Shown: positions 45,390 through 56,411 of the stretch, in pieces
Numbering within the stretch: the stretch's first letter is position 1
Layout of the letters: the number at the start of each line of letters is the position of its first letter
Source of the DNA: Misgurnus anguillicaudatus
Lineage: Eukaryota; Chordata; Actinopteri; Cypriniformes; Cobitidae
DNA length: 64,000 nt
Direction: 5' to 3'
Assembly: GCF_027580225.2 (NCBI RefSeq)
Contig: NC_073354.2
Coordinates: forward strand, 6,176,001-6,240,000
Notes under the pieces: model-generated
Seen by the model: the letters and a program-made list of their open reading frames with translations, nothing else
What the model was told of the DNA's origin: nothing
Databases searched by the model: none
Position numbers and translations under genes: made by a program

Positions 45390-46860
45390 CGTTTCTTTGT
45401 GCTGTCAGTCTCTCTTTGAATCAAAAGTATTCACTCTGGCTGTGGTTATTTACTACGGGCAAATCTGCATTTCTCATATAGATCTGTCTGCCACTGATTT
45501 TAATATCAGTGATGTTTCCCACGACACCTTTTGTTTTATTATACATTATGAATTTCTCCTTCTCGCCCTTCATCTTCTCAAATCCCTATCCCCACGCCGA
45601 GGATTATGAGGCCAACTATTTTATCAGGAGGGGTGGGATTTATCATTTCAATCTCATTTCAATAAATAAAATAATCTCTCTTCTCTTAGAAGTGACAGCA
45701 GCTAATGCTATTTTGTCATCGTTAGATGAAACTTCGCAGACGGAGCTCGAGTGATTTTGAAGCTGGGGTGTAACTTTGATCTCTGCGGCCATTCGAGAAA
45801 AAAAAAACATTTGAAATACATTTATGTTGCGCACTGCTTTAATCGCAATTGACTTCTTGTTTCCGGGTCATTTAAACCTTCCACAACAAAACGGCACAAT
45901 AACGACGATCTTGTTTCATCGCCTGTTCTCTTAATGCTCTTCCATGCACACGCGTGTACGTCTCTTATCTCCCCGACGTAACGTCTTCACAAAAGCCGAG
46001 CTGTCAGATCCAGCGTCGAGAAACAAGGCCGGCCATCAAAACGCCGTTTTTTATTTTAATTGCTATCTCCTACACACCCATTTCTTCTTTTTTCACCCCC
46101 AGAGCAAATCAAGGAAAAACTCGGGGCAAGTTGACAGCAAAACAATTGCGTTTCAAATTGAAGTCCCGGCAGAGTGTGTTCAGTTCCTTAACCTGACATC
46201 CGTTTTTTCCCACACACATCTCGGGGAAAAAAACCAAACAAAACATAACAGAGAGAGAAAGTGCGGGAAGGAAAAAAGACAGACGTCTCTAAGAAAGAGG
46301 GACCGTCCTTTTGAATATGTGTTTTCTGTTTATCATTAGCTGACTGGGTGCTTCATCATTCTGCGAAAATCCCTATCTGCCGAACATAAGGCTGAGAGAC
46401 AGCAGGGAATCAATCTTTTGTGCTTGGGCAGATAAACACAGGACGCATTCAGGGGGGAGAAGGAGGCATGAAGCCGGGCGCAGGACTCACACCGCTGGTG
46501 ATGGATGGCGGAAGTAAAAGTGTCAGGATGGCATTATGCAAATAGGGGAGGCATCCGAGCATCGCCCTGGTGATTATGGGAGATGGGGAAAGCGGCCCGT
46601 TGGTCCCCCTGGCATCGCTCCTGCTTGCTTTCTCTCCCTCTGCTTCCCTTTGCCTTCCTTTACTCATTTTTCGTGGCTTTATTGCTCTTTTTAACTGGCT
46701 CTGGCGTTGGTTGTCAGGAAGAAGCGCTGTTAGATTGCCTGGCACACTCGCGAGAGCGGACCGGGTTTTGGGCGAGCAAGTGATCTTGACACTGACACCT
46801 GGTGTTTCAGGTAGGGTCAGAGGTCAATGTGGGATCAAGGTTCGTGCAGCATTAAATGGC
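45390..46860. other. High-complexity block, candidate conserved non-coding DNA
   Basis: The longest stretch without any transposon end in the right half. It includes GC-rich parts (45940-46020, 46450-46760), homeodomain-type TTTAATCGCAATTG and purine-rich runs. Several overlapping ORFs (45944-46339, 46570-46884) exist in different frames, none with a domain. Regulatory function is inferred only. Confidence 0.32.
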
Positions 46861-47861
46861 TTGAAGGTTTTGTATTTTAACTAAATGAAAACTTCTCCAA
46901 GCAACATCGGAGATATTTCAGCGTTCCAATCTAATCATTGGTTACGTTGTCACTCATTGGCTCCACCAATCAGAAGAGTTTGGGTATATGGGGCTAGCTG
47001 TATGTCACAATGACCACTGCCAATTGCATGTTTAAGTATTTTTATTTGGTGATTCACATACTTTAGCAGAGTAAAATAGACTTATCTTTGACCGTGAGCC
47101 AATTTGATGCCCAGCCTGTACAACATAATGTACAATGAATATCAGGTCCTGACACTTGATCTACAACTCTCTTTACAATATTGCGATGGCAAGAAATGGC
47201 TGAATAGCATTTGAAATGTTACACAATTTCTCATCCAAACATAATTTCCTGCTGGTGTCATTGCGAGGTTTAGCCTGAGGGAATGAAGAAATGACATGAC
47301 GGCGTTTCCTGCAGCACAAACCAACCACACAGGCGGATTCTGCCATATGGCTTCCTCTGCTCATCTCCTCTCAACTCTTCAAACACAAGATTGGTTTAAT
47401 TGCAAGGTTTTATGGTAACCTCGTTGCAACTTTTCTTCTGGGTTTTATTGAACGCTGTTTGTCGGAGCTGTGGCTTGCTACTGGAAGAAGACCCATCCTT
47501 AAATCTCAGTGTGAATTTATATTTCGACGCAAATCTATTTTCTCTTCTCAATTGAATTACACTTTAGACATAACTTTCTGTGTTTATTTTTCAGGTGCAA
47601 TTGATCTGTGCCACACATTGGATCTCTCAAGTAAACAGATCACTCTTCACTCCATCCAGTGCGTTTGTGTGCAATTAAATAACAGTTTTATTTTCATTTT
47701 GCTTTCTATACTACTCAATAAACAATTTATGAAGGCTATGAAGAAAGATCATCACTCTCATCCGCAATTTAAATGTGCACATCATACATTTGTATTATCT
47801 CGCATTAATCCGATCTTATAGATCATCTGATGTAGAGCCAAATTTTTACGTAGGCCAAATA
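46861..47861. other. Intergenic, nothing recognised
   Basis: A 120-codon open frame (47459-47821) has low-complexity, hydrophobic content and no recognisable motif; I regard it as chance. Confidence 0.35.
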
Positions 47862-48010
47862 AACATAATCTCATGGCAATTTGTACATATTTAACGAGGT
47901 GGCTAATTCGTACGACCACATTCGTACGTTTTTGTACAACTTGATTTCGCCCCTGTGACTTTGGGGTTAGTGGTGGGATTAGGAAAGGGATTTCGTTATT
48001 GTTTTTTATA
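47862..48010 (+). repeat. GTACGAATTAGCC-family repeat, copy 4
   Basis: 'aatctcatggcaatttgtac', 'gaggtggctaattcgtacga' and 'attcgtacgtttttgtacaa' precede 'cgcccctgtgac'. Part of the right side is missing. Confidence 0.78.
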
Positions 48011-48028
48011 ATCATACACCATCAAAAA

Positions 48029-48240
48029 TGATTTGTTGTCTTTTAAGTTGAATCAACTCAGATTTGAAAGTCATTTCAACTTACTTTTATTTATCTTAAC
48101 AAGAGATGAGTTGCTACAACTTATAAAATGAAGTTGACATATTTTAACTATATTTTATAAGTTATAACAACTCATCTCTAGTTAAGATAAATAAAAGTAA
48201 GTTGAAATGACTTGTAAATCTGAGTTGATTAAACAAAAAA
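48029..48240. mobile_element. AAGTTGAATCAACTC palindromic MITE
   Basis: 48041-48113 and 48169-48236 are inverted copies (AAGTTGAATCAACTCAGATT, GTAAGTTGAAATGACTT, AGTTAAGATAAATAAAAGT). The loop is ~55 bp. Related fragments lie at 40771, 49490 and 63050-63125. Confidence 0.88.
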
Positions 48241-48338
48241 TTGAAGGCAGCAAATAATTTTTTGTACACTCTCAAAAAAGTACACTATTTTCAAAAGTAC
48301 ACTGTTAACCCTCATTTTGATTGATCTTAAATAAAATA

Positions 48339-48584
48339 TGAAGAGTTTCGTTGCAAAACGAGATAACTCCGTTTTTTAAATTTTTCAGAAATCTCGTTTT
48401 TTGGTTGTGCATTACAATTAATAATTCAATTGCAGTTGGTTTGGTTTGAATTAAACCTTCATAACTTAGAAAATACAGCAAAGTAGCACCATAAAACAAA
48501 ATAATAACATGATAACATAATAATAAACATGTTTTGACAAAATGTTAAAAACGGATTTATCTTGTTTTGCAACGAAACTCTTCA
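48339..48584. mobile_element. TGAAGAG-family MITE, TA flanks (246 bp)
   Basis: TGAAGAGTTTCGTTGCAAAACG mirrors 'ttttgcaacgaaactcttca' (part of the arms shown). TA lies on each side (48337-48338, 48585-48586). The ends match the longer elements at 57808-58806 and about 62330-63033, apart from 'cgttgc' for 'ggttcc'. No coding region. Confidence 0.85.
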
Positions 48585-48664
48585 TATGTAAACTTAAACC
48601 CTGAAAAATGTCCACATTTTCTAATGCACGAATTGCATGATTTCTGTCATTCAACAAGAAATTG

Positions 48665-48959
48665 TACGGAGCCCCTAAGGGGTCATAGAGCAAAATTTAA
48701 ATAAAGTTTAGTTTCATGTGCTCACGTGAAACCTTTATGTGCAGAATTTTTTTTACTATCGCATGCTCACGTGAAACTATCGCACGCGCACGTGAAACGG
48801 AAAGTTTCACGTGCGCGTACAATAGTTTCACATGAGCATGCGAAACTACACTACAATTCTGCACATGAAGGTTTCACGTGAGCACATCAAGGTTTCACGT
48901 GAGCACATGAAACTAAACTTTAGATTTTTTTTACTTTTGTTACCTTAGGGGCTCGGTAT
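48665..48959. mobile_element. E-box-rich palindromic MITE, copy 1
   Basis: The ends are ACGGAGCCCCTAAGG and the complement of ACCGAGCCCCTAAGG. The arms repeat 'tttcacgtgagcacatga' and its complement. Six exact CACGTG hexamers occur within ~180 bp. A candidate 5-bp flank AATTG occurs on both sides. Confidence 0.85.
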
Positions 48960-49529
48960 AATTGTGATTTATTAATTGTAATTTATTTTAGCTTATTGAT
49001 TTCGAAAATGTTACCCATCATGCATTGCATAAATTAACTGATACTGTTTATTTCTACTACTCCAGTTGTTTTTGTTATAATTGTTGCTTATTATTTTTGT
49101 GGTGAAGTTAAGAGCTCAGCTTTTCACTACATGAGATTTGATTACTGTCACCATTATTGAGACTTGAGTGTCTCTGTGTGAAGTTAAAGCCTTTGCTTTA
49201 CTTGATGTTACATTTGCGGCCTTAATTAATGAGTTCTCTTAACATTAAAGGTTTTATAGAACTATATTAAAATAAAATGTGAAATAAAGTTTCTCATATT
49301 GTTAAGTGACCATTTGTAGAACAGAAAATGTTTAGTTAATCTAACAAGGATATATATTGCTGGAACAAGACATTTTATGTTCAGTGAACGAAAAATTTAA
49401 ATTGCCTCTTCAGCAACTTTAAGTAGATTTAAAATTACTTGTTTGTTAACAAGACAAAATTTAGATTTTTAGGGCAGCGTGTTACCCTATGTTTTTTTAA
49501 GTTGAATCAACTTGTCTAGGCTTACAGAA
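48960..49529. other. AT-rich spacer
   Basis: Only a fragment of the AAGTTGAATCAACTT family near 49499 is recognisable. Confidence 0.4.
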
Positions 49530-49591
49530 AAGGTTAAGGTACCTTAAAAGTACATACTGGTTACTCAAAGGTACATATCTGTACCAAAATT

Positions 49592-50305
49592 GTCTCACAA
49601 AATGACATACCTATAGTAATTTTTTTTCGTAATACTGTCACGAATTTCCACTTTTTTTGTGATCGTATCACGAATTTCTGTTTATGTTTCATTGTCACGT
49701 ATTGGTTACTCAACTGCTTTTTTTCAAACCATTGTCGTTCGGTTTAGGGTTAGATTTGGTGTTTGCATTAGGATGTCACTTAAGTATTGGTTTATGCTAT
49801 TTTTTCTGATTTGTTTTTTTATATTTTCTGATTTTTAAACCATTGTCGCCTGGCATTAGGGTTAGAGTTGGGTTTGTCATTTTATGTAAATCTAAACCAA
49901 AGCGACAATGGTAAGAAAATAGAAAAAAACTAATACTTACCGAGCCCCTGAGGTGACACTGGAGTAAAAAAATCAAAAGCTTAGTTTCATGGGCTCACGT
50001 GAAACATTCATGTGCTCACGCGAAACCTTCATGTGCAGATTTTTTTTTTTCGTTTGCAGTAGTTTCACGTGCACACGCATTGGGGTCACGTGCACACGTG
50101 AAAGTTTTACGTGTACACACAATAGTTTCACGTGCGCAGGCAATACTAAACTTTATTTAATTTTTGCTCCATGTCCCCTTAGGGGCTCCGTAAATACATG
50201 ACAATGACACATAAACAGAAATTCATGATACGATCATGAAAAAAAAACATAGAAATAGAAAGAAATAAAAAATTACATGTCTATAGGTATGTAATTTTGT
50301 GAGAC
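49592..50305. mobile_element. GTCTCACAAAATGACATACC foldback element
   Basis: GTCTCACAAAATGACATACC mirrors 'ggtatgtaattttgtgagac'. The arms continue through 'ctatag', 'cacgaatttctgtttatg' and 'ccattgtcgc'. The E-box MITE copy 2 is nested in its right arm. Confidence 0.85.
49937..50192. mobile_element. E-box-rich palindromic MITE, copy 2
   Basis: TTACCGAGCCCCTGAGG faces 'ccttaggggctccgtaa'. Repeated 'tttcacgtgcacacg'-type words contain five exact CACGTG hexamers. The flanks AATAC/AATAC (49932-49936 and just after the right end) are a candidate 5-bp duplication. Confidence 0.84.
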
Positions 50306-50351
50306 TGTGCTGTAAAAGGTACCGTCCCAGGGACAACTTTTGTACCTTTTT

Positions 50352-50408
50352 TATCTTCAAATTCACCAATTCGTAAAATATGTACAAATTCCCATGAGAT
50401 CAGGCTGG
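50352..50408 (-). repeat. GTACGAATTAGCC-family repeat, end fragment
   Basis: 'aattcgtaaaatatgtacaa' and 'attcccatgagatcaggctg' are one end of the family described at 41229. Confidence 0.72.
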
Positions 50409-51360
50409 CCATATTGCATGCAATAAAAGTAATCTTATAAACCATTCCAGTTCACATTTATCAAGACCGCAACAAAAATCTGAATGTGTAAATGACAGTG
50501 TAAATATATGGCCTATATAATATTCTTTCTCAAAGTGCCCCTTTTTTGTATGTTTATTGAAAGACACCCACCATTTTCCGCCGCAAAATATTTTAGGTCT
50601 GATATATCTGATATACAAGGGTCAGTGCTTTGTTCAAATCCCTAACCCCAACTATTAGCAATAATAACCGTGATGTTTCTTCACAAGTCCCACTAATGAT
50701 AAAATAAGCGTTTCATCATACGTATACTCATGCGCCAGAGTAACATCTTTCCACCCTCTCTACTGTACACATGAGAATTTATGCATAATTAACACAGCAG
50801 AAACCCCGCCCCTCTCAAAATATGAATATCTCTTTGAGTGTAATAGTTTTTCTATTAACACAGAACAACCTCCGATAGCACCGGCGTGTCGTTTCCAGCC
50901 ACGAGCCCAGAGCTGCCAATCGCGCTCCCTCCAGCTCTGGCAAAACACGCAGACAATACCGCTCTGTTTCGGCAGATTGGATCCATTTGCATCGGACAAC
51001 TCCTCTGCATATAGATTGATGGGTTTAATCAGCGAATCAGGGAGAGGGCTCAGACATCAATCATTGTCAGGCCTGTCTTTTATTCGTAGCCTGCGTTTTC
51101 TTGCTCCGACTCATCAGCGAGAGCAGGTTCAGGCGGAGGAACCCAACCTGTGATGAGAACAATAGCTTCTCCGGCGCTCCGGGGGGAATTTCTACGGCCC
51201 ATGCAGATGAGGAAAGGACAAATCACCAGAGAGGACTCAGCCAGCCATTAAACAAAAGGAGCGAGGCCTGAAACTGTGAGGATATTAGAGAGCTGAAGGT
51301 GATGCACATCAGGAGAAGTCTGCTGTATGCGTGCCGACAAGGGCCGGTGAACATAAACCG
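50409..51360. other. Intergenic; candidate conserved block from 50720
   Basis: 50720-51360 is GC-richer and complex, with no transposon ends. It includes 'cagacatcaatcattgtcag' and 'ggtttaatcagcgaatcagg'. No coding frame is convincing. Confidence 0.3.
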
Positions 51361-51908
51361 TTACATTGTGGATTTTTAATAAGTGTCGGCAACTGTCTTA
51401 ATCAATACTTGAATCAATCTTTAGATCAACATTGGGATTTTAAAATAAGGGAATTTTTTTTTAACCCCAACACAACCTCTAAATGCTAATGTTATATATA
51501 ATGCCACTTGCTTTACCGCAGACGAATGTATCAAACATATTATTTTATAGAGAGATTAAAATACGGGACAAATATTTAAACAGGATGATAGTGGGATAGA
51601 ATGGAAAAATACGAGAGAATCCTGGGAAAACCAGAGGGTTGACAGGTATTGTACATAATCTGAAATATATTGTTCACTAAATGCAAAATGGCATTATATG
51701 GATTCTTATCAGGGCAAATAAACATTTACTATATGAAACCCAGAATGTGATTGCTCACTTCGTCCGAGATAAAGATTTGGATCTCTTCCTAACCTGTAAA
51801 GGTGAACTGGGGTCTTGTTTAAAAAACTGTAAGGAGACGTTTGCACAAAAGGGAACCAACTCAGATATTAAAACAATCTCATTCTTTGGTAAATTATTAA
51901 TAATTCAT
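51361..51908. other. Intergenic with hAT-end debris at 51540-51650
   Basis: 'aaatacgggacaaatattta', 'aacaggatgatagtgggata' and 'ccagagggttgacaggtat' look like the end of a fish hAT element. An 89-codon frame (51681-51950) is not recognised. Confidence 0.45.
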
Positions 51909-52136
51909 GGGGTGGTTTCCCGGACAGGGATTAGTTTAAGCCAGGACTAGGCCTCAGTTTAATTATGAAATATAACTAGTTTAAGAAAAAAACACTTACT
52001 AAAAACATTACTTGTGTGCATTTTGGGGCAAAACAAAGGGCACTGATGTATTTAGAGATATGTCAATGCAAGTTGTTTTCAGTTTGGACAGCTCTTATTT
52101 TTATTTTAGTCTAATCCCTGTCCGGGAAACCACCCC
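51909..52136. mobile_element. MITE with GGGGTGGTTTCCCGGACAGG ends (228 bp)
   Basis: GGGGTGGTTTCCCGGACAGG plus GATTAG mirrors 'ctaatc' plus 'cctgtccgggaaaccacccc' perfectly over 26 bp. It is the intact relative of the interrupted copy at 6495-7264. No target duplication is evident. Confidence 0.93.
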
Positions 52137-52239
52137 GTATGTATTAAATGCAATAGTTTTACGTACACACACATAAACCTAAACAAGTAATACACAAACA
52201 TGAGTAATGGTGGCAATAAACATTATATATATTACTTAA

Positions 52240-53129
52240 AGGATAAGTCAATTTTCTTTAAAAAATATCCAAATAATTTACCACCACTCACCACCATGTC
52301 ATCCAAAATGTTGATGTCTTTCTTTGTTCAGTCGAGAAGAAATTATGTTTTTGAGGAAAACATTTCAGGATTTTTCTAATTTTAATGGACTTTAATGGAC
52401 CCCAACACGTAACAGATTTAATGCAGTTTAAAATTGCAGTTTCAACGGAGTTTCAAAGGACTAAACGATCCCTAACGAGGCATAAGGGTCTTAGCGAAAC
52501 GATTTTCATTTTTGACAAAAAAATGCACTTTTAATCCACAACTTCTCGTCTATCTCCGGTCCTGTGACGCGCCGGCGTGACCTAACGTAATTGAGTAAAG
52601 CCGTGGAAAGGTCACGTGTAACATATATGAAACGCACACTTGCAGACCATTTTAAATAATAAACTGACACAAAGACATTCATTAGTATCATTCCACATAC
52701 AACAACGTCAGAACGGTCCTCTTTCTCCACACTGGGGTGTAGTTTCGCATTCGTCATCCGTGACCTCTTGACGTGATGATGTATTGCGTGAGGTCGCACT
52801 GGCGCGTCACAGAACCGGCGATAGACGAGAAGTTGTGGTTTAAAAGTACATATTTTTTATTTTTCTTGTCAAAAATGACAATCGTTTTGCTAGATAAAAC
52901 CCTTATGCCTCGTTTGGAATCATTTAGAGTCCTTTGAAACTGCCATTTTAAACTGCATTAAATCTGTTATGTGTTGGGGTCCCTTAAAATCCATTAAAAT
53001 GAGAAAGATCCTGGAATGTTTTCCTCAAAAAACATAATTTTGTCTTCACTGAACAAAGAAAGACATCAACATTTTGGATGACATGGTGGTGAGTAAATTA
53101 TCTGGATTTTTTTTAAATGGACTAATCCT
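52240..53129. mobile_element. TTAA-flanked long palindrome (890 bp)
   Basis: TTAA lies at 52236-52239 and 53130-53133. AGGATAAGTCAATTTTC mirrors the right end. Arms of ~330 bp pair through 'catttcaggatttttctaat', 'ccccaacacgtaacagattt' and 'cttctcgtctatctccggtc'. The loop (~52560-52800) contains 'gtcacgtg' and 'cgtgacctcttgacgtgatg'. It is nearly one hairpin. Confidence 0.93.
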
Positions 53130-53154
53130 TTAACATCACCACACTAACTAACAA

Positions 53155-53172
53155 TAACAACAACAACAACAG
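53155..53172. repeat. (AAC)n microsatellite
   Basis: Short run of AACAAC units with one interruption. Confidence 0.75.
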
Positions 53173-53283
53173 CATCAATACAGTTGGGAAAGAGCAATAT
53201 GCATGTTAGAAACTTGTGAACTTTATATCAACAGTATTGCTCCATTTAAAACAGTTCAGCTAAGGATAAAAATACAGCTTGAT

Positions 53284-53490
53284 TTCACAGGAATTTGTAT
53301 TTATTTTAATTCGTATGAGTTCGTATGAGTTAAATCGTACAAAAAACATACTACTATCATAAAAAACAATATTGAAACCCCACCCATAACATCACAGGGG
53401 TGAAAGGAAATCAAGTGTGGTCGTACGAATTGAAACGAATTAGCCACCTTGTAAAATATATATGAATTGCAATGAGATTGTGGTACCAAT
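53284..53490. repeat. GTACGAATTAGCC-family repeat, copy 6
   Basis: 'cacaggaatttgtatttatt', 'ttaaatcgtacaaaaaacat', 'gaaaccccacccataacatc', 'gtggtcgtacgaattgaaac' and 'gaattagccaccttg' give both ends and the middle of the family. Confidence 0.8.
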
Positions 53491-53774
53491 TTTCATACCA
53501 AGTTTAGTCAATAATTTTATTGATAATACTTCTGTTTCAAATGACAAAAACCTGGATCAACGTCATAACAAATGAATAACACAAAGACTTTATAATAAAT
53601 CTATCGTCATCACATTTAGCTTGTCTCTTTTATGGGTGCTACAGTATATCTCCAAATTATGTTTCTTGCATAGTCACGTCATCTCTTTGTTTGAATGAGC
53701 ACAATTACTGAGAGCTGATATCTGGATTTTTAGCAGATCTTTGAGTCTCTGTCGAGGAGCAAAAGGATGATTTG

Positions 53775-53965
53775 TGGTGGCACAGTCGGTAGGTTCAGCT
53801 GGGTTGAGAGGCCTTGCTGTGTGAAGTTTGCATGTTCTCCCTGTTTCATAGGTTTACTCCGGGTACTCCGGTTTTCTCCCACAGGCCAAAAACGTGCAGG
53901 TTGGGTGAACTGGAGATGCCAGAGTTTTTACCATAGATGCTGGAATGGTGTTAAGAAATATATAA
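53775..53965 (+). repeat. DANA-like SINE fragment
   Basis: 'ggtggcacagtcggtagg', 'gaagtttgcatgttctccct', 'ttactccgggtactccggtt' and 'ttctcccacaggccaaaaac' match, in order, the tRNA head and conserved middle of the zebrafish DANA SINE. The 3' part is lost. Confidence 0.8.
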
Positions 53966-54040
53966 ACAAACAAACACAAGGAGGATTCGCTCCTGTCCTT
54001 CACAACAATTTATGCTTTTCACTTTAAACCTAAAAATATA

Positions 54041-54920
54041 TGTGACCCTGGACCCCAAGTAGCACGGGTATATTTGTAGCAGTAGCCAAGAATACATTGT
54101 ATGGGTCAAAATTATATTTATTTTTTGCCAAAAATCATTAGGATATTAAACGGACACTCCACTTTTTTTGAAAATATGCTCATTTTCCAGCTCCCCTAGA
54201 GTTAAACATTTGATTTTTACCTTTTTGGAATCCATTCAGCCGATCTCTGGGTATGGCGCTAACACTTTTAGCATAGCTTAGCATAATCCATTGAATCTGA
54301 TTAGACCATTAGCATCGTGCTGCAGGAGGCGCAATGATATTACGCAGCAGACGAAAACAGTCCCCTTAGTAACTTTCAATAACAGGGGACTATTTTCAGG
54401 CACTATGTAATATCATTGTTACGGCAGCAAAGTCTTTGATTATTACGCCAGAATGAGAGTATAGTTCATAGCCGTATCTGCCTAGAAAATCACAACTTTT
54501 AATTTCCGTCGGTCTTAGTACACGATGTAACTACAGAAGAGTCAAGTTTTAAATAGGAAAAATATCGAAACTCTTTGGTTATATTTTACCATGATGCTAA
54601 TGGTGTAATCAGATTCAATGGATTATGCTAAGCTATGCTAAGAGTGCTAGCGCCAGACCCGGAGATCAGCTGAATGGATTCCAAAAAGGTTAAGATCAAA
54701 TGTTTAACTTTAGGCGAGTTGGGAAATGCTGGAAAAATGGAAAAGTTAATTTTCCTTGAAGATATTTTGTACATTTCCTACCGTATATGTATAAGAAAAC
54801 TTTAGAGGACGCAGTTGCTAAGGACCTAATTTAAAGGTGATTTTTTTCAATATTTCGATTTTTTTGCATCCTCAGATTTCAGATTTTCAAATAGTTGTAT
54901 CTAAATATTGTCCAATCCTA
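54041..54920 (+). mobile_element. TGTGACCCTGGACC MITE, split by a TTAA MITE
   Basis: TGTGACCCTGGACC begins the element. 'atcattaggatatt' at 54134-54147 should continue to 'aagatattttgtacatttcc' (54759), and the inserted element separates them. 'ttgcatcctcagatttcaga' and 'atagttgtatctaaatattg' follow. The far end is missing. Confidence 0.85.
54150..54756. mobile_element. TTAA-type MITE ACGGACACTCCACTTTTTTT (about 607 bp)
   Basis: TTAA at 54146-54149 precedes ACGGACACTCCACTTTTTTT; the right duplication has decayed to TTGA. 'tagcatagcttagcataatc' and 'cattgaatctgatta' are mirrored at 54608-54650. It inserted into the TGTGACCCTGG element and is younger. Confidence 0.87.
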
Positions 54921-56292
54921 CCAAATCATCAATAGAAGAATGACTTGTATCACATTGAAATCAATCCCACACATTAGGTCTATGACACAGTCTTTTCTAA
55001 TTAAAATGAATTGCGCTGATTTGCATTGTGTCAAAAAGTGTTAAAGTTAAGGCTCATTTTGAAGTACCTGTGAGAAAATGACAAAAGCGTCTCCTTGACT
55101 TTCTCACATGCGTTCCAGACATTGTGTTGATTGAGGTCTTGTTTTTATGCCGTCTTGGCCTCCCTTGATGCGACATGTATATATAGCAGGTGATAATTGA
55201 GTTGCGATGGCATTGTGTCGGGAAGCAGGTATCCAGACCTTCCCTCCAGTGTCAAACTCACCTGTCACACGTTCATCGGGGTGACACCCTTGACGCCTCG
55301 CTTTTCTTTCCAATGCTAATTAGCGGGAACTCAATTAGGATACGACAACAAAGTTCAACGATGTTGCCGAACTCAAATTACAATGGAATTTACTGTTAGT
55401 AACATGCAACTAGTGGACAAACTTCACTTTTACTGGTGCACTTTATTGATACCCATGTGGATGGATTGTTGCTTGTGAATCCAATGCCCCCAAAGTTCTG
55501 CTTTGAAAAAATGTCAAAATAAATAAAATAATATATCTGCTATATATCACAAAAAATTGCTTATGTGGAATGGGAGGTAAAGGGTCCATATTGCAATAAG
55601 AAAATGGTGGTCTTCTTTTATACACCGCATCTCCAAGGATCTGTGGAATTACTGTATTTTATGACACGGCTATATTAGGTTTAAATAACTTCCATCTTGA
55701 AGCTCCTTTGACAAGAGGAACACAAGTCAGCTATAAAACAAATCCGCAAAACTATTACTAAAGGAAGAAAGAATATCTCTTAATGACAGTCTTCCAATTA
55801 GACCCGCTGCATTTTCCTTTTGCCGCAAGTCGCAATGAAAACAAATAAAGCAGACTGATTTAGAAACCTTATTAGCCTTGCAGTCCCAGAGCAATTAAAA
55901 CATTACAGCGTTATGGCTTCTGTGAGCACAAGATGGAAAACATTTAGGTGGTCCTGGAGTTTAAAGGTGGTCTGGCGTCTTTGTCGGCTGTTTGTTTTTC
56001 TTTACGTTTTCAGCGTCCAATGCAAATGCATCCACTGTAATTTTCAGTCTTGCACGCGTCACCATGGCAATAACAAAGAGGGTTTTGTAAATGAGACATA
56101 CTGCATACTCTTGATATCTAAGCCACTTTAAACAAGAATCATAATTTTGGAAGCAAAATTGTGTAAGATAATACAAGTTTTCACATTAAAATGTTTTACA
56201 ATTCTCAGTAAGGTTTAAATAAAAACCTAATTTTGTTATATATAATCATTTCATCATCTAGGTTCAACCCAATCTCAAGGCAAGTTGTGGTA
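54921..56292. other. Intergenic; candidate conserved block 55000-55430
   Basis: No transposon ends until a decayed 'ctcaaggcaagttgtggta' arm at 56274-56292, mirrored by 'taccaagaaatgccttgag' at 59099-59117. The GC-richer part 55090-55360 is complex and non-repetitive. No gene supported. Confidence 0.32.
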
Positions 56293-56411
56293 TACACTCA
56301 CCTAAAGGATTATTAGGAACACCATACTAATACTGTGTTTGACCCCCTTTCGCCTTCAGAACTGCCTTAATTCTACGTGGCATTGATTCAACAAGTTGCT
56401 GAAAGCATTCT

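Larger units (their letters stand above)
49530..50355. mobile_element. GGTACC-type MITE split by a foldback element
   Basis: 'aggtaccttaaaagtacata' and 'aaaggtacatatctgtacc' (49536-49585) on the left face 'aaaggtaccgtcccagggac' and 'ttttgtacctttttt' (50317-50352) on the right, the arrangement of a common fish MITE. The 49592-50305 element interrupts it. Confidence 0.7.

Noticed and set aside
45944..46339. 131-codon ORF with a basic C-terminus
   Set aside because: Overlaps another ORF in a different frame, low-complexity at the end, no splice or promoter support.
47459..47821. 120-codon ORF as a membrane protein
   Set aside because: Hydrophobic AT-rich composition is expected by chance here; no homology recognised.
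50760..50999. Minus ORF of 79 codons in a GC-rich block
   Set aside because: No domain, and the block looks non-coding; could be rechecked with conservation data.
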